Assembly (NCBI RefSeq): GCF_028009165.1
Contig: NC_079241.1
Coordinates: 4,278,001 to 4,342,000 of the forward strand
Length of the DNA stretch: 64,000 nt
DNA from: Akanthomyces muscarius
Taxonomy: Eukaryota; Ascomycota; Sordariomycetes; Hypocreales; Cordycipitaceae
Direction: 5' to 3'
The translations under genes were made by a program, and so were the position numbers. The stretch's first letter is position 1; the number at the start of each line of letters is the position of its first letter. Below are positions 43,324 through 54,140 of the stretch, in pieces. The notes beneath the pieces are model-generated. The model did no database searches and was not told the DNA's origin. It saw nothing but the letters and a program-made list of their open reading frames with translations.

Positions 43324-44182
43324 GTAGTTACTGGCAGAGCCGAAGTAGCCGAGAAACTCGTGACACGCAACGGATGTGGCCAATATGATGATGTGATCGA
43401 GGTTGAAAGATGAGTTTGGGGATAATGCAACACAAGATGGCCGCAAGCCGTTCGCCGGGCTAAAGTTATGCGCAGAAGGAATCAACTGTGCCGATTGAGA
43501 ATCTGCGTGTCTCTAAACAGTGGAGAAGGATATGTAATTAGAGTCATCAATTGAGCTGAAACGTCCAGGCTAGGAGTGGCCCGATCTGGGGTTGGTTGAA
43601 TGACATCACTGATAAAGGGCGTTGGACAGGGTTGCTCGCGTGTGGATGGCGGGCCATTTGCGCCGCATCCTTGTAAGATTAAATCAGCGAGAAAGAGAAA
43701 GAAACAAGACAGACAACCAAGACCAAGAACAAGACACGTGATTGATGGGGCCGTTGCCGTTTGTGGACGAAACGGCGCTTCCTATTCATTGTTCAAATGA
43801 GTGGTGACGTGCAGCATCTGCGGTGGGAGTCAGAATCGTGGAGAAGCTGTTTGGAAACCTTGGACAGACTCGAGCGCGGAACTTCATGCCCGGTTTCTTT
43901 GACTATGAATCCTGGCTTTGGATGAAGCAGGTGCGCCTTCTTCACGACCAAGGCAAGGAGTTGGTCACGATGGCAGCGTCAACGGCTGCATAGGGGGTCG
44001 CTGGGTACGAGGGGACTGTCTGCCGCGGAACGGGCACACGGGCTCTTATTGTCGAACAAAGGCGACGCTACTTGGGCAGAGTTGAAGAACTTGGCAGAGC
44101 CGCAGATCGTGACGGGCTACGGGCAGGCAGGTGGCTGCGTGACTCGTCGTGGATTGCGGAGGTGTTGGCGGGTATTGCCTGG

Positions 44183-44530
44183 AACTAGTTGACTAGCAGG
44201 CTGAGGGGGGGATAATAATGGCGTGACATGGATTGAGCGGGCGCGATAGGCGAAGGAGGCTTGACTGCTTGTTAGGAATTGGAAGTGATGATGTTGCACG
44301 GTGCGCTGACAAATGAGGCAGGCACGCAGCTGGCAGGCTGATCTAACTAGCGCCAGAGAGAAATGCAGGGTCGCTCTTGCCAGTTGTTGGCTAGCAACTA
44401 GTTAACTTAGCAGGCCCCTGTAGTCGTGGCAGACACCAAAACCGGCAACCAACTTGCAGGCAGTGATGCATTTACTAGCAGGGGAATGGTCCGGGAGCAA
44501 CTTGTCCGAACCAACTAGTTAACGTACAGG
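44183..44530. repeat. Cluster of three AACTAGTT(A/G)AC...AGG repeats
   Basis: The palindrome AACTAGTT occurs at 44183, 44396 and 44513. It is followed by related tails: GACTAGCAGG, AACTTAGCAGG and AACGTACAGG. The longer CAACTAGTTAAC is exact in the last two (44395-44406, 44512-44523). A fourth half-copy, ACTAGCAGG, lies near 44474. Spacing is 213 and 117 bp. The origin is unknown. Confidence 0.6.
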
Positions 44531-45879
44531 AATAATGAGATCTGTTTGATTTTGGTAGTGGTGAGTATAGGTACTGTTGACTGGAGGCAGCTTATAGCGG
44601 TCATGTCAATAAATCGGCGCATCTCCCCACCAGAGCTAGGCTGCGGGCCAGGGTTTTGGGCGGGGTGCAGTGACGTAGTTGGGAGCGTCATAAGAGATTA
44701 TCGGCGCCATCAGCACTGCGCTACTGTCGCCGCAGCGGGTTTGAAGATGGCCTAAATGTTGAAATTGGCAGCAGAGACGCTGAGCCATGGTCCTTCTGCC
44801 AAGCCTGCTCCCCACACCAACCTGATTTTCTCACCACGAGGCGCATTGTAGCCTGGGCGTGGCCTCGTGCTGAGCTCTGGCGGCCAAGTAGTTATGCCAT
44901 GTCTGGCGGTAGGCAGGAAAACCAAGTGAAGAAACAATGCGAAAACGTGTGCAGGAACTCGGCCCCTGATGATTCTGATTTGCCGGGCCGCCATCCTCAA
45001 CGCGTGCCAGTCGAACAAGGCTTGTGGGCGTCACGGTGCTGGCATGGCCCGCTGCGGGCCAAAAGCCACGAGACAATACTTGGCCTGTTCAGAACTTGAG
45101 GACGAGGAAGCAAAGGTCTAGACTCTGTGCCGGGGGTTGAAAATAGATTGACCGAGACGTAATATACATGATTCAGTGGCACGCAGCCTTGCATCCTGGT
45201 ATCTGGCAGAGCAAGTAATAATAACAGAAGGTGCTGTTTCAACCTATCTCTCTAGGCGTAATTTGCAGCCGCCACCACGAACCACCATCATGGCCCTGCC
45301 TTGCATCATGCATGAATGGATGGCTGAAGCAACTTGGTAAAACGAAACTTGGTATCCGCCCAGCATTCAGAGCCACAGAGTGTACATGGCTTGAGTGGCA
45401 GCTTCGGAACATCCAGCCGCCGATCTCAGAGCATCACATCGTCTGTTGAGTATCTGTACTGGTAGCTCTGGCTGGGGTACTCCGTAGCTTGTATCTCTCT
45501 GTCCCTGTACGCGTGCTACCAGCCCGGATCTCGTCATTGTCTTGCTGGGGAATCTGCCTTCCCGCAACACTGTAGACTAGTATCAGCATCATGCTGACTT
45601 CATATCACACATCCTCTAGTTACAGGCCGCGAACAGCAGCTACTCAGGTAGGTAGATACTGGTAAAAGCGTTGCGCTAGTGGTGACGTACCAGAGTACCA
45701 GTATCCAGCTGCCAGTCCACTGAAGCCCACTAAAAGAATAGCCGTCTTCAGTACCATAACGTCACGTCTCGCACCAAACTGCGCTGAAGCTTCAGCAGTT
45801 GCGTCCGCTAAATCCGCTGGTGGGCGCTCTAAAAACCACCGTCACCTTCTGCAACTTCCAGTCAGGCTTTCTAATCAGC

Positions 45880-46442
45880 ACGAATCCGCCCACCAACAGA
45901 ACCAAAAAAAAAAAAGACGCCCCCCATCCCCGACCTTTTCTCTCTCTGCATATCCATCTTCATTGGCCGTTTGAATCCTGTGCCTGTCTTCTTCTTTTAT
46001 TCCGCCCAAGTTGCTTAAACTCTGCTGCTTCTACTCTGTCTCGCTCCGCGTCTAGAACAGCTTCGACCCCTCCCACGTCTCCCACGTTTTTTTCTTTGCC
46101 AGCAGCCCTGTCGCCCCTCCACCCAGGCCGTTACTGTACGTCATCCCATCGTCTCCGGCTGCATCCAAAGGCCCTCCTCCTCCTCCCAGACCCCGCCAAA
46201 AATATCCGCTCCCAGGCCCAGGCCCAGCCCAGCCCAGCTGCAGCAAAACCACGCAAAGTTCGCCCAAATCTGCCCTCGGACTGCTTCTCTCCTATTCTCC
46301 GCCTCAAATTCGCCCGTTCTCTGCTTTCTCGCCGCGCCAAGCCGTCTCGTCTCGATCCCAAACAGCCTGGCAAAGCGTGAGCAACGCGAGCTTTTCATAT
46401 TCCCAGTGTGTGGTACCAGACGCCTCTGTCTGTGATGCTGCC
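45880..46442 (+). promoter_or_regulatory. Pyrimidine-rich leader of the RCK2-type kinase
   Basis: Over 500 nt strongly enriched in C and T, with almost no G over long stretches, running to the ATG at 46443. A long CT-rich leader suggests a long 5' UTR that could carry upstream ORFs; extent is inferred. Confidence 0.45.
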
Positions 46443-48670
46443 ATGTCGACCATCCAGCAATTAAAGAACTTCATTCGGCACGGTAAGACATCTCCTCATA
46501 CTTTGGGCCGCTCGCGTTTCACAGCCTGGCATCGACCGCGCGCGACTGGCCCGCCATCTTGTAACCGTCGGCCACTTGGACTAATTCGAGAATCTCACTA
46601 TCATAGGCAAGCAAGCCCGCGCCGAGGAGCCCGCCCGAAAGGTCGAATCTCCGCCCAAGTACTCCAACTCACACGACAAGAGGAAATCTGCTTCCGACCC
46701 TCATGTCCCTCAGTCTGCCGTCGTCGACCAACATTCCGAACCTGCCGAAAAGGTAGCCCGCAAAGAAGACCGCGCTGGTGACAAACGTGCGAGTCGACGC
46801 GTAGACGAAGCCAACCTGGCCAAGCTCGTTGCTGAGGAAAATGCCTCCAGGACCAAGTTCCCCCAATACCCCGGCCTCGAGCGATGGGTGCTTCTTGAGA
46901 AGATGGGCGACGGTGCCTTCAGCAACGTCTATCGTGCCCGCGACACCGAGGGGCAATACGGCCAAGTCGCCATCAAAGTTGTTCGCAAGTACGAGATGAA
47001 CAATATGCAGGTATGTTCTTTTCTTTACTGCTCATTTGGTTCATGTTGGTTGCCTAGTGTTTTACTTTTCGTCATTTCTGCGAATCTCACTGCACATACT
47101 CCCCCATGAATCATGAACTTTACCAACTGGGGGGCCTCGTGCCCTGATAGGGAAACGACCGTATGCATCCCGAATTTAAGAGGGCGCCTAAAGCTGCCGA
47201 GGTGCGACACTATCCTCCATGAGCGGTGCCCGTGTTTTTGTTTATACCTCTTTGCTTTCGCCTTTTTGGCTTCCCCACTGTTGTTCACAACTTCACATTG
47301 CGACTTGCACACACTGTCCATGCCTGTACTAATGCCATCCTCTATAGCGCGCAAACATTCTGAAAGAGGTGCAAATTATGCGCCAGCTCGATCATCCCAA
47401 CGTCATCAAGCTCATCGACTTTTCGGAATCCAAGCCTTATTACTACATTGTTCTCGAGCTCGCCCCTGGTGGTGAGCTGTTCCACCAGATTGTTCGTCTC
47501 ACATATTTTAGCGAAGAGCTTTCGAGACATGTCATTGTCAAGGTGGCCAAGGCCCTCGAGTACCTCCATGAAGAGAAGGGCGTCGTTCACCGGTATTTGC
47601 TTCATTACTCACGTCGAGCCGTAACATGACTGCTGACCGCTTCAAGTGACATTAAACCCGAAAACATTCTTTTCAACCCTATCGATTTTGTCCCCTCCAA
47701 GGTTTCTAAACCTAAGCAGCCTGGCGACGAGGACAAGGTCGACGAAGGCGAGTTCATTCCTGGCCTCGGCGCCGGCGGTATTGGTGAAATCAAGATCGCC
47801 GACTTTGGCCTGTCCAAGATTGTGTGGGACAAGCAAACTATGACGCCTTGCGGCACCGTTGGTTACACTGCTCCCGAAATAGTCAAGGACGAGCGTTACT
47901 CCAAGTCTGTCGACATGTGGGCTCTTGGCTGCGTCTTGTACACTCTACTCTGTGGCTTCCCTCCTTTCTACGACGAGAGCATCGAAGTTCTTACCGAAAA
48001 AGTCGCCAAGGGCCAATATACCTTCCTCTCGCCTTGGTGGGACGAGATTTCCAGTTCAGCCAAGGATCTCATTTCACATCTCTTGACTGTCGACCCTGAG
48101 AAGCGTTTCACGATTACCGAGTTCCTTGCCCATCCTTGGGTTCGTGCCAGTGGTCCCACCCCACGAGAGGAGCGCAAACCCGATGCTCCGCTCCGTGCCT
48201 TTGACCCCTCGAAACTGGATGACAGACGACTTGACTTCCGCTCCCCTGGCGCGGTCAACCTGCGAGAAGTCTTCGATGTCGGTTACGCTGTCCATCGCCA
48301 AGAAGAGGAGGCCAAACGACGTGCGCAAATTGGTGCGCGTGCCGGCCCGGCACGCGCCCTGGGCGGCCTGGACGAAGAGGATGAAGAGGAGGAGATGGAA
48401 GTTGACAAGCAGCCTCAAGGTGGCGCTCGTGGCCTAGAGCAGGGCATGCGCAAAGCCAGCATCCAAGACCAAGATGCCAATCCTCGTGGCAGAGAGCGCG
48501 AACGCGCGCCCAACGAGAAGGGCTACGGTCAGCACTCGTCGACTGTCACAGCTGCTGCTAGACAACAGGTCCGCGACCGGAATCGCAATAAGGGACCGTT
48601 TGAACTCAACCTCGACAATGCTACTCTGCTCGGCAAGAGAGGGAAGAAGATGCCTACTGTAGGCGCATGA
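46443..48670 (+). CDS. RCK2: RCK2/SRK1-type CaMK-group Ser/Thr kinase
   Basis: Four exons, 46443..46482, 46607..47010, 47348..47592 and 47647..48670, giving 570 residues. The third intron falls inside the HRD motif (CAC-CG|T-GAC), and the second is unusually long (337 nt). The kinase domain spans about 100-392: GDGAFSNV loop (113), AIKV Lys (134), HRDIKPEN (229-234), DFG (282), APE (304), HPWV (390). An insert of about 35 residues between DIKPEN and DFG (PKQPGDEDKVDEGEFIPGL) is typical of the fungal RCK2/SRK1 group, which acts below the stress MAP kinase Hog1/Sty1. The C-terminal tail has an acidic run (GGLDEEDEEEEMEVDK), then basic stretches; the calmodulin/MAPK-docking region is probably there. 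The start is in a good context (GCCATGTCG). Confidence 0.9.
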
Positions 48671-49494
48671 AGGAATGATATACAAGCGACGTTGGCCGCT
48701 AAGGCGATATGACACAAGACGAGGCATCTTTTACGGCATCTTTTTTTTTGTTTCGATGCACGCATACCCAATCACAGCAATATGGTTTGGGGACACTGTT
48801 GGTACTGTTCCAGGGCATGTGGCCACTGTCTAGTACACGTTCGCGGTGATGAATGCTCTTTTAGGGGTCGACTAGTGGCAGTGGTTACTACACCTGTGGT
48901 TCGGCGCGATGGAGTATTGTTTTGTCCAAGTTGGTTTTGATTTTTTTTTCTAGATGAAGCTCAGAAGCCGGCCCACTCGTTCTCAACTTCTTATTTGCCT
49001 TGTTTTTCTTATTTAGTTCTTTGGGGCTTGTCCTATTACCATTTCTCATAACTGCCCCCGTGCTACAATTGAACGATTGGGAGATGCGGTAACATTGGGC
49101 CAGCTACGTCGAATAGGATCTGCCCTCGGCAGTTGTACAGCAGAGAATATATGGAAACACGACTGCTACCACAACTACTTCGGTGACGTTGCTCGCAAAG
49201 AGATCGATGTGAGCCGTAGCATTGACCAATGTGAATTGTATCCTAGTCGATATCTAACTGGAATGTTGTGCAAGACATGGGCCACCACAGACTGTACCAA
49301 TCAGTCGTTTGTGGCAAGCCTTTTGGCGAGGTGGAACAGCCTCGGCTGTGCACTCGCTCATGTAGTGTTTGACCAGACAAGTCCATATTTGAGACCCAAG
49401 ACCCCAGGCCATCTCTACTGCTGAACTTGCGAAAGACAACTTTGTCGGTATACATGAACATCGCCTAGGTATATTTCTATCACCTCAGGAAGAG
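48671..49494. other. Intergenic region
   Basis: T-rich 3' flank of the kinase and upstream region of the Cys-rich secreted protein. A 115-codon frame at 49077-49424 is not supported by domain or signal sequence. Confidence 0.6.
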
Positions 49495-50459
49495 ATGCAT
49501 TCGAAACTTGCAATTCTTCACGCATCGCTGGCTACGGCCCTCTTTCGGGCGTCGCCTGCCGTCTTCACCGGTAGCAGCGACGCCGACTGGTCGCCCGGGC
49601 CACTCCTTCAGCCCGGAAAGCCGTGCGGCGGACAGTCCTATGACCCAGACGAGGCTAGTTCAACACTTTACAAATCTGGAGGAAAACTGGAGGGAAAAAA
49701 AAAGAAAGAAAGAACATCTGCTAACCCTCGACTCTGTAGTACGTTTGCCGCGATGGAACACTCTGTCCCGTCGTCAATGGCGAGCCGCTCTCGCGCTGCG
49801 GCCGCGCCTGCTTCTCCCAGTACCTCTACACGTGCTGCAACGGCACGGACCTTGAGATCCGGTCGCCGTTGCACCGGGGCTACATGACCCTCCGCGCCGA
49901 GAACCCACAAGACGCCGGCCACGTCTCGCCACCGTTTTCCCCGTACCCCAGCAGCAGCGGCAGCGGGAGCAAGAACAAGAGCAGCAGCGGCGTCGTCGAT
50001 GGCAGGCCCATGACGGCCTGCAACCTCGCCTGGAACATTGGCGGCCGCACCTGCAGCTACTGTCCCGTGCCGGCGGTCGACCCGGCGCTGTGCCCCGCGG
50101 GCGGCGTGACGGCGCTGTCGGCGGCGACCAACGCCATGGACGTGGCGGTGCCGGGCGGGCAGCGCTTCTTCCTGACGGAGCACTGGACGGTCAGATACAC
50201 GCAGGCGCACTCGGCGCTCGTGCCCAACGGGTCGACGACGGCGGGGTTCCGCGCGTTTGATGGCGGGGGGTTCTTTAACCTGCTGGACGGGGCGTGGGGG
50301 TGGGTGGCGTGCGGTGGTGGCGGGAAGGGGGAGGAGGCGCAGCGGACGCTGCATGTGCGCAACTCGACGAATGGGGAGGAGTTGAGGGGCTGCGTGGGCC
50401 TAAATTTAAGGATCGAGGGGTTTGAGGCGGATGAGGAGGCGGCGTGGCAGTATTCGTGA
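49495..50459 (+). CDS. Secreted Cys-rich CBM52-like protein
   Basis: Two exons, 49495..49653 and 49740..50459, 292 residues. A hydrophobic start (MHSKLAILHASLATAL) suggests secretion. A Cys-rich module follows: CGGQSYDPDE joined to YVCRDGTLCPVVNG, SRCGRACFSQYLYTCCNG. This spacing resembles the CBM52-type carbohydrate-binding module of fungal cell-wall proteins. The C-terminal 160 residues form a second domain (PMTACNLAWNIGGRTCSYC, FRAFDGGGFFNLLDGAWGWVAC, LHVRNSTNGEELRGCVGLNLRIEGF) of unknown function. To keep the frame the intron must start with GC (GAG|GCTAGT) and end CTGTAG, with a CTAAC branch site; the only nearby GT (GTTCAA) puts the downstream frame out. This is either a GC-AG intron or a damaged donor. 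A paralogue lies 0.9 kb downstream. Confidence 0.75.
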
Positions 50460-51334
50460 AGACGGGAGGGGTGTAAGTCAAGGAGACGTTTGCGAAAGAG
50501 GAGCGCGTGTAAGTGAGGGAGGGCGGGGAAATCCAAAGTTCCATGAAGTGCGTGAATAGATTGCGTTCAAGCGTGACTTTGATGTTTTTACATTTTAAAC
50601 TTGGCCAAATAAACGAATGCGAGAACACACCAGCAAATGTACGCATGTGATGGGCTTCAAAGCTGCATACCCAAACCTCGGCGTAAACAATCGAGAAATG
50701 GTATTGCCAATTCTTTAGCGAAGAAGTCATACATGATACAAGAAAGACACCCATACTACAAAAGGTGACCTGGAAATAGGTACATTTTGGTTGTTGCAAC
50801 GATAGCTCGTATAGCAAACAAACCTGCATGGCGCGTTGTAAGAGCTCTCCCATCGCTTAGCGGTCCAATCTTCCATGCTACAAAAGGTAAGATGTCAACC
50901 CAAAACGAGTTTAGTAAGTACAACGAGGTCCTATTGATGCCACAATAGCTCGTATAGCAAACAACCATTGATGCACGGCGCGCATTAAGAACGCACCTCG
51001 CATGCTCAGCAATCCGGCGCTCGTCCCAAATAACTGCGGGAGATGTATCTTTGGGGCGTCGTCGAGGCAGCCTGAGAAGCATCGAATTGACTGTCGATAG
51101 CAGGGTCAGCCAAATGGTCTGGAAAGAGGAAGATTAGCTGCTGCTGCATGTGCAAAATAAGTACTTCTCGTGTTGAGAAAGCCGCAGACTTGCAGCGCTG
51201 GAACCAATTCCTCGATGAGGTCGTCGCCAAGACAAAAGTTCTGGCTCGGCATATCTTGCTGTATACATGTCCGCCCGCCAAACTATATAACAGACAATCT
51301 TTCCCGAAAAGCGTGCATAAATCATCAGCGTAGC
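50460..51334. other. Spacer between the two CBM52-like genes
   Basis: AT-rich, with an imperfect direct repeat (separate entry). I searched it for the missing N-terminal CGG...C...LCP module of the downstream paralogue and did not find it. Confidence 0.55.
50756..50964. repeat. Imperfect direct repeat, about 120-143 bp period
   Basis: CTACAAAAGGT recurs at 50756 and 50878, and ATAGCTCGTATAGCAAACAA is exact at 50802-50821 and 50945-50964, both followed by a variant of TGCAYGGCGCG. Two diverged copies with indels, possibly an old duplication. Confidence 0.65.
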
Positions 51335-51916
51335 CGCGACTCGCGCTACATCTACACCTGCCCCAGCGGTCAGGACCTCGTGCTGCGTCCACCCCAGCGG
51401 GGTGTCTTCCGTCTGGTCGTCGAGGGCGGCCCGCCGTCGTCGTCGTCGAGCGCCGTCACGGGCCAGCCCATGACGGCCTGCCGCCTGGTCTGGCGCATCG
51501 GCGGCAAGACCTGCTCGCGCTGCCCGACCGGCGGCGCGCCCGGCGGCGCGCCACCCTGCCCCGCGGGAGACGTGGCCGCCGTCACACTGCTGGGCGACGT
51601 GGGCGAGGGCAGCATGTCCGCCGAGGTCGCCGGCGGTCAGGCCATCTACGTGACCCGGGGCTTTACCGTGGGCTACCAGCCGGCGCACATGTCGACGCTG
51701 CCGGACGGCGCCCGGATCGACAAGTTCAGGGCGTTTGCGGGCGGCGGCTTCTTCAACACCCTCGGTGGGATGTACGGCTGGGCCGTCTGCGGCGACGGCG
51801 TCACGAAGCAGCTGCACGTCAAGAACTCGACCAATGCCAACGAGCTCAAGAACTGCGTCGGGATCAATCTCAGGGTCGAAGATTATGATGGCCCGGGTGC
51901 GTTTCAGTACATCTAA
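51335..51916 (+). pseudogene. Truncated paralogue of the CBM52-like protein
   Basis: From RDSRYIYTCPSGQDLVL to the stop, this matches the second half of the gene at 49495, with shared PMTACRLVWRIGGKTCSRC, FRAFAGGGFFNTLGGMYGW and LHVKNSTNANELKNCVGINLRV. The signal peptide and first Cys cluster are missing. The frame is open upstream to an ATG at 51170, giving at most 248 residues, but that stretch is not family-like, and an acceptor-like CGTAG lies exactly at 51329-51333 just before the homology. Either an upstream exon was lost, or it lies beyond recognition. The C-terminal domain itself is undamaged, with no stops or frameshifts, so a recent loss or a cytosolic product is possible. Strong GC bias as in its neighbour. 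Confidence 0.6.
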
Positions 51917-52142
51917 ACACATTCATTTGCATAGCGAATCACGGGGCTCGGCTTACACAGCTTCTTCACCTTCACTGCATTGTGCATGTAATTTGTTTGT
52001 TTGTGAAAAGGCCAGTCTTGTCATCATTCTGTCGTACTTGCGTCGCGGCCATCTTATATATATCTATCTTTCATCAGCTATTGACAAGTAGAATAGTTTA
52101 CTTTTTTTCGTATTCCTGCCGGGATCTTGTCTGCCCAATCTC

Positions 52143-53744
52143 TCAATCAAATCCATGCCAGCTCGGACTGATGCTTCGCCCAATCTGCCCAACGTTAATG
52201 TCAGAAATGCTCGTTGCCGTGGTCGTTCGCGATAGCGTACAGAAGGTGCTCGGGGACTTACACTCGGGCGACACTGCTCTTGAGCTGTTGGCGGGCGTAG
52301 GTTCTCGGACCGACGCCGCTCTCGAACTGGCAGCTGTGGCAGGGTCTTCAATGGACACGTCGTGCTTGCCCGCGTCATATAGATCCGGCATCATCGGCCG
52401 TCCATCTGGGTACATCAAGTCTTGCATCTCGGGCAGGCTCTCGTACGGGTCTACGTCATCTAGAAAACCCGGCCGCGGCGGGAGCGGCCGGCTCTTGCCC
52501 GGGTGGCCGGAGCAGCCGACGTCGCCCTCCCTGTTGAGGCAGCGAAAGACACCCGCGACGCGAAACAGCTCAACCGCCTCGGGGTGCTCGCGGACAAACG
52601 GCTCCCAGAACTTGCGCGTCAGGACCCACGTCACCTCGGTACGGGTAAACTCATGGTCTTTGTCGTCGCTGCCCGCGCAGACGAGGCTGGCGATGCGGCG
52701 CAGCATCCATAATATCTCAGACGCGATGATCGCCTCCTCGACGCCGTCCAGGCGGCGTCTGCCGGCTGCGTACAGGCCAGCGTACTCGTTGACGATGTTG
52801 GGCAGCGTCATGACCTTGGCGTGGCTATCGGGGCCCGGCTGCGGCAGCCGAATCCTGTTAAAGGGCTCGCGGTAGAGGGAGCGCACGCGCACCCGGTACA
52901 GGCCGCCGTCTTTCGTCTTGTAACCAAACGAGTCGCCCCAGCCGTTGCCCACAAATTGGTGCATGCCGTATGTTTGCGCCCAGCGAAATATGGCAAGCAT
53001 GCAATCTTCAGGACAGGCCAGCGTGATGCGGCTGATGCGCCGATCGCGGCCGTAGTAGACGAGTGCCGCGTTGCCGACAATTGTAAAGGGGACGTGGTAT
53101 AGCATGATGCCGATGCCCTGGATTATCTCGTGGGCCGTTTGGGGCTCGATGGTGTCTCTTACGATGTATGTCCTCCTTAGCATGTTCTCGATCTCGATGC
53201 TTGACTCGTCGGTGGCAGAACTGGCTCGCTCCGCTTGCCGCAGCCGCTGTCCTTCTTCGTGTCTTTCTTGCTCCAATCCTGGAAGAAGCTCGAGCAGTTG
53301 GTCTCTTCTGTTGTATCGCACAATTGGGCCCCGGCTGATTGGCTTTGCCTCGCCACTTGCCGGTTGGAGGCTCATCATTGTCTCCCTCACCAACCCCTGC
53401 GGCCGCTGTTGCTCTCCTCTGACCATATCCAAGGTAGCATTAGTAGCCTGGGACCAGTTCCGGGATCTGATAGCCTTGTTAACCGTCTTCTTGTTTCTGG
53501 TGATGGCGCCCCCGACGCTTGCGATGTGGACAGGTCTGGGTTCGTCGTCGTTGGGGAGAGGAGGCAGAGGCTTACTTAGAATCGAGTCTGCGAATTCTCT
53601 ACTACGCCTCCTGGCGTGGTAGACCTTGGGACTTGTCTCAATCTTGGCTGCTACGCGGTTGCGGAAGCTGGAATACCACGGAACTGGCAATGGGTCGATA
53701 CCGTATTGATCGTTGATGCACATAACGTTGCTCAATGGCTGCAA
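52143..53744 (-). CDS. Unrecognised 533-residue protein with nucleotidyltransferase-like motif
   Basis: Single-exon, 533 residues, no signal peptide or membrane segment. I do not recognise the family. The first 150 residues are basic and Pro/Arg-rich (LSKPLPPLPNDDEPRP). The middle, about 190-400, looks folded: FTIVGNAALVYYGRDRRISRITLACPED resembles the start of minimal or AbiEii-type nucleotidyltransferase-like domains (G-N-A-A-L-x-x-Y-G...). The catalytic DxD expected after it reads 'RISRITLAC', so the pocket is not intact and enzyme activity is doubtful. Further on are EFTRTEVTWVLTRKFW and ELFRVAGVFRCLN. The C-terminal 100 residues are Ser/Pro-rich and disordered. The start is the first ATG; MCINDQYG seven residues in is an alternative. 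Confidence 0.75.
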   Translation of the reverse strand: MQPLSNVMCINDQYGIDPLPVPWYSSFRNRVAAKIETSPKVYHARRRSREFADSILSKPLPPLPNDDEPRPVHIASVGGAITRNKKTVNKAIRSRNWSQATNATLDMVRGEQQRPQGLVRETMMSLQPASGEAKPISRGPIVRYNRRDQLLELLPGLEQERHEEGQRLRQAERASSATDESSIEIENMLRRTYIVRDTIEPQTAHEIIQGIGIMLYHVPFTIVGNAALVYYGRDRRISRITLACPEDCMLAIFRWAQTYGMHQFVGNGWGDSFGYKTKDGGLYRVRVRSLYREPFNRIRLPQPGPDSHAKVMTLPNIVNEYAGLYAAGRRRLDGVEEAIIASEILWMLRRIASLVCAGSDDKDHEFTRTEVTWVLTRKFWEPFVREHPEAVELFRVAGVFRCLNREGDVGCSGHPGKSRPLPPRPGFLDDVDPYESLPEMQDLMYPDGRPMMPDLYDAGKHDVSIEDPATAASSRAASVREPTPANSSRAVSPECKSPSTFCTLSRTTTATSISDINVGQIGRSISPSWHGFD

Positions 53745-54140
53745 GTTTCCTGTTTCTGTCGCGTAGCAGTAAATAAGCTGACCATGTCATGCAACTTTTC
53801 GACAATGCTGCGGAAGGTAACGGTGACTGTTATCGCGGTGACGACCTGTTAAGTAGTCAGTGGGCAGCCACTGTCGGCGGGTGCGAGCAGCGGTGCCGTT
53901 GAAAGAATGGTGGACAAAGAGCATCGACGGCACAAAGTCAAACGGGGCTGAGATAGAAGGTAAAGAAGCACAACAAAAGGCAAAACCGAGGGGTGCTATC
54001 ATCAAAGAATGCCGCAAGGAAACATTATGCTAGGCATCTGTATTCTAATTCATCTGCTACCCCCAGCGTCTTAAAAGGTATCGTACATTGTCCGATGGTC
54101 TTTGACCCGCCATCTCCGTGTCTGAAGATCAAGTCACCCT
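53745..54140. other. Intergenic region
   Basis: Short promoter of the unknown protein (minus strand) and 3' flank of RPN11. No element is recognised. Confidence 0.55.

Larger units (their letters stand above)
43324..46442. other. Long intergenic region
   Basis: 3.1 kb with the 3' flank of the MFS gene, a cluster of AACTAGTT-type repeats near 44.2-44.5 kb, and the promoter and CT-rich leader of the RCK2-type kinase. Short frames, including a 193-codon frame at 45799-46380, are low-complexity Ser/Pro/Leu translations of the leader rather than genes. Confidence 0.6.

Noticed and set aside
45799..46380. 193-codon frame before the RCK2-type kinase
   Set aside because: Lies in a CT-rich leader; the Ser/Pro/Leu-rich translation reflects composition, and it overlaps the probable 5' UTR.
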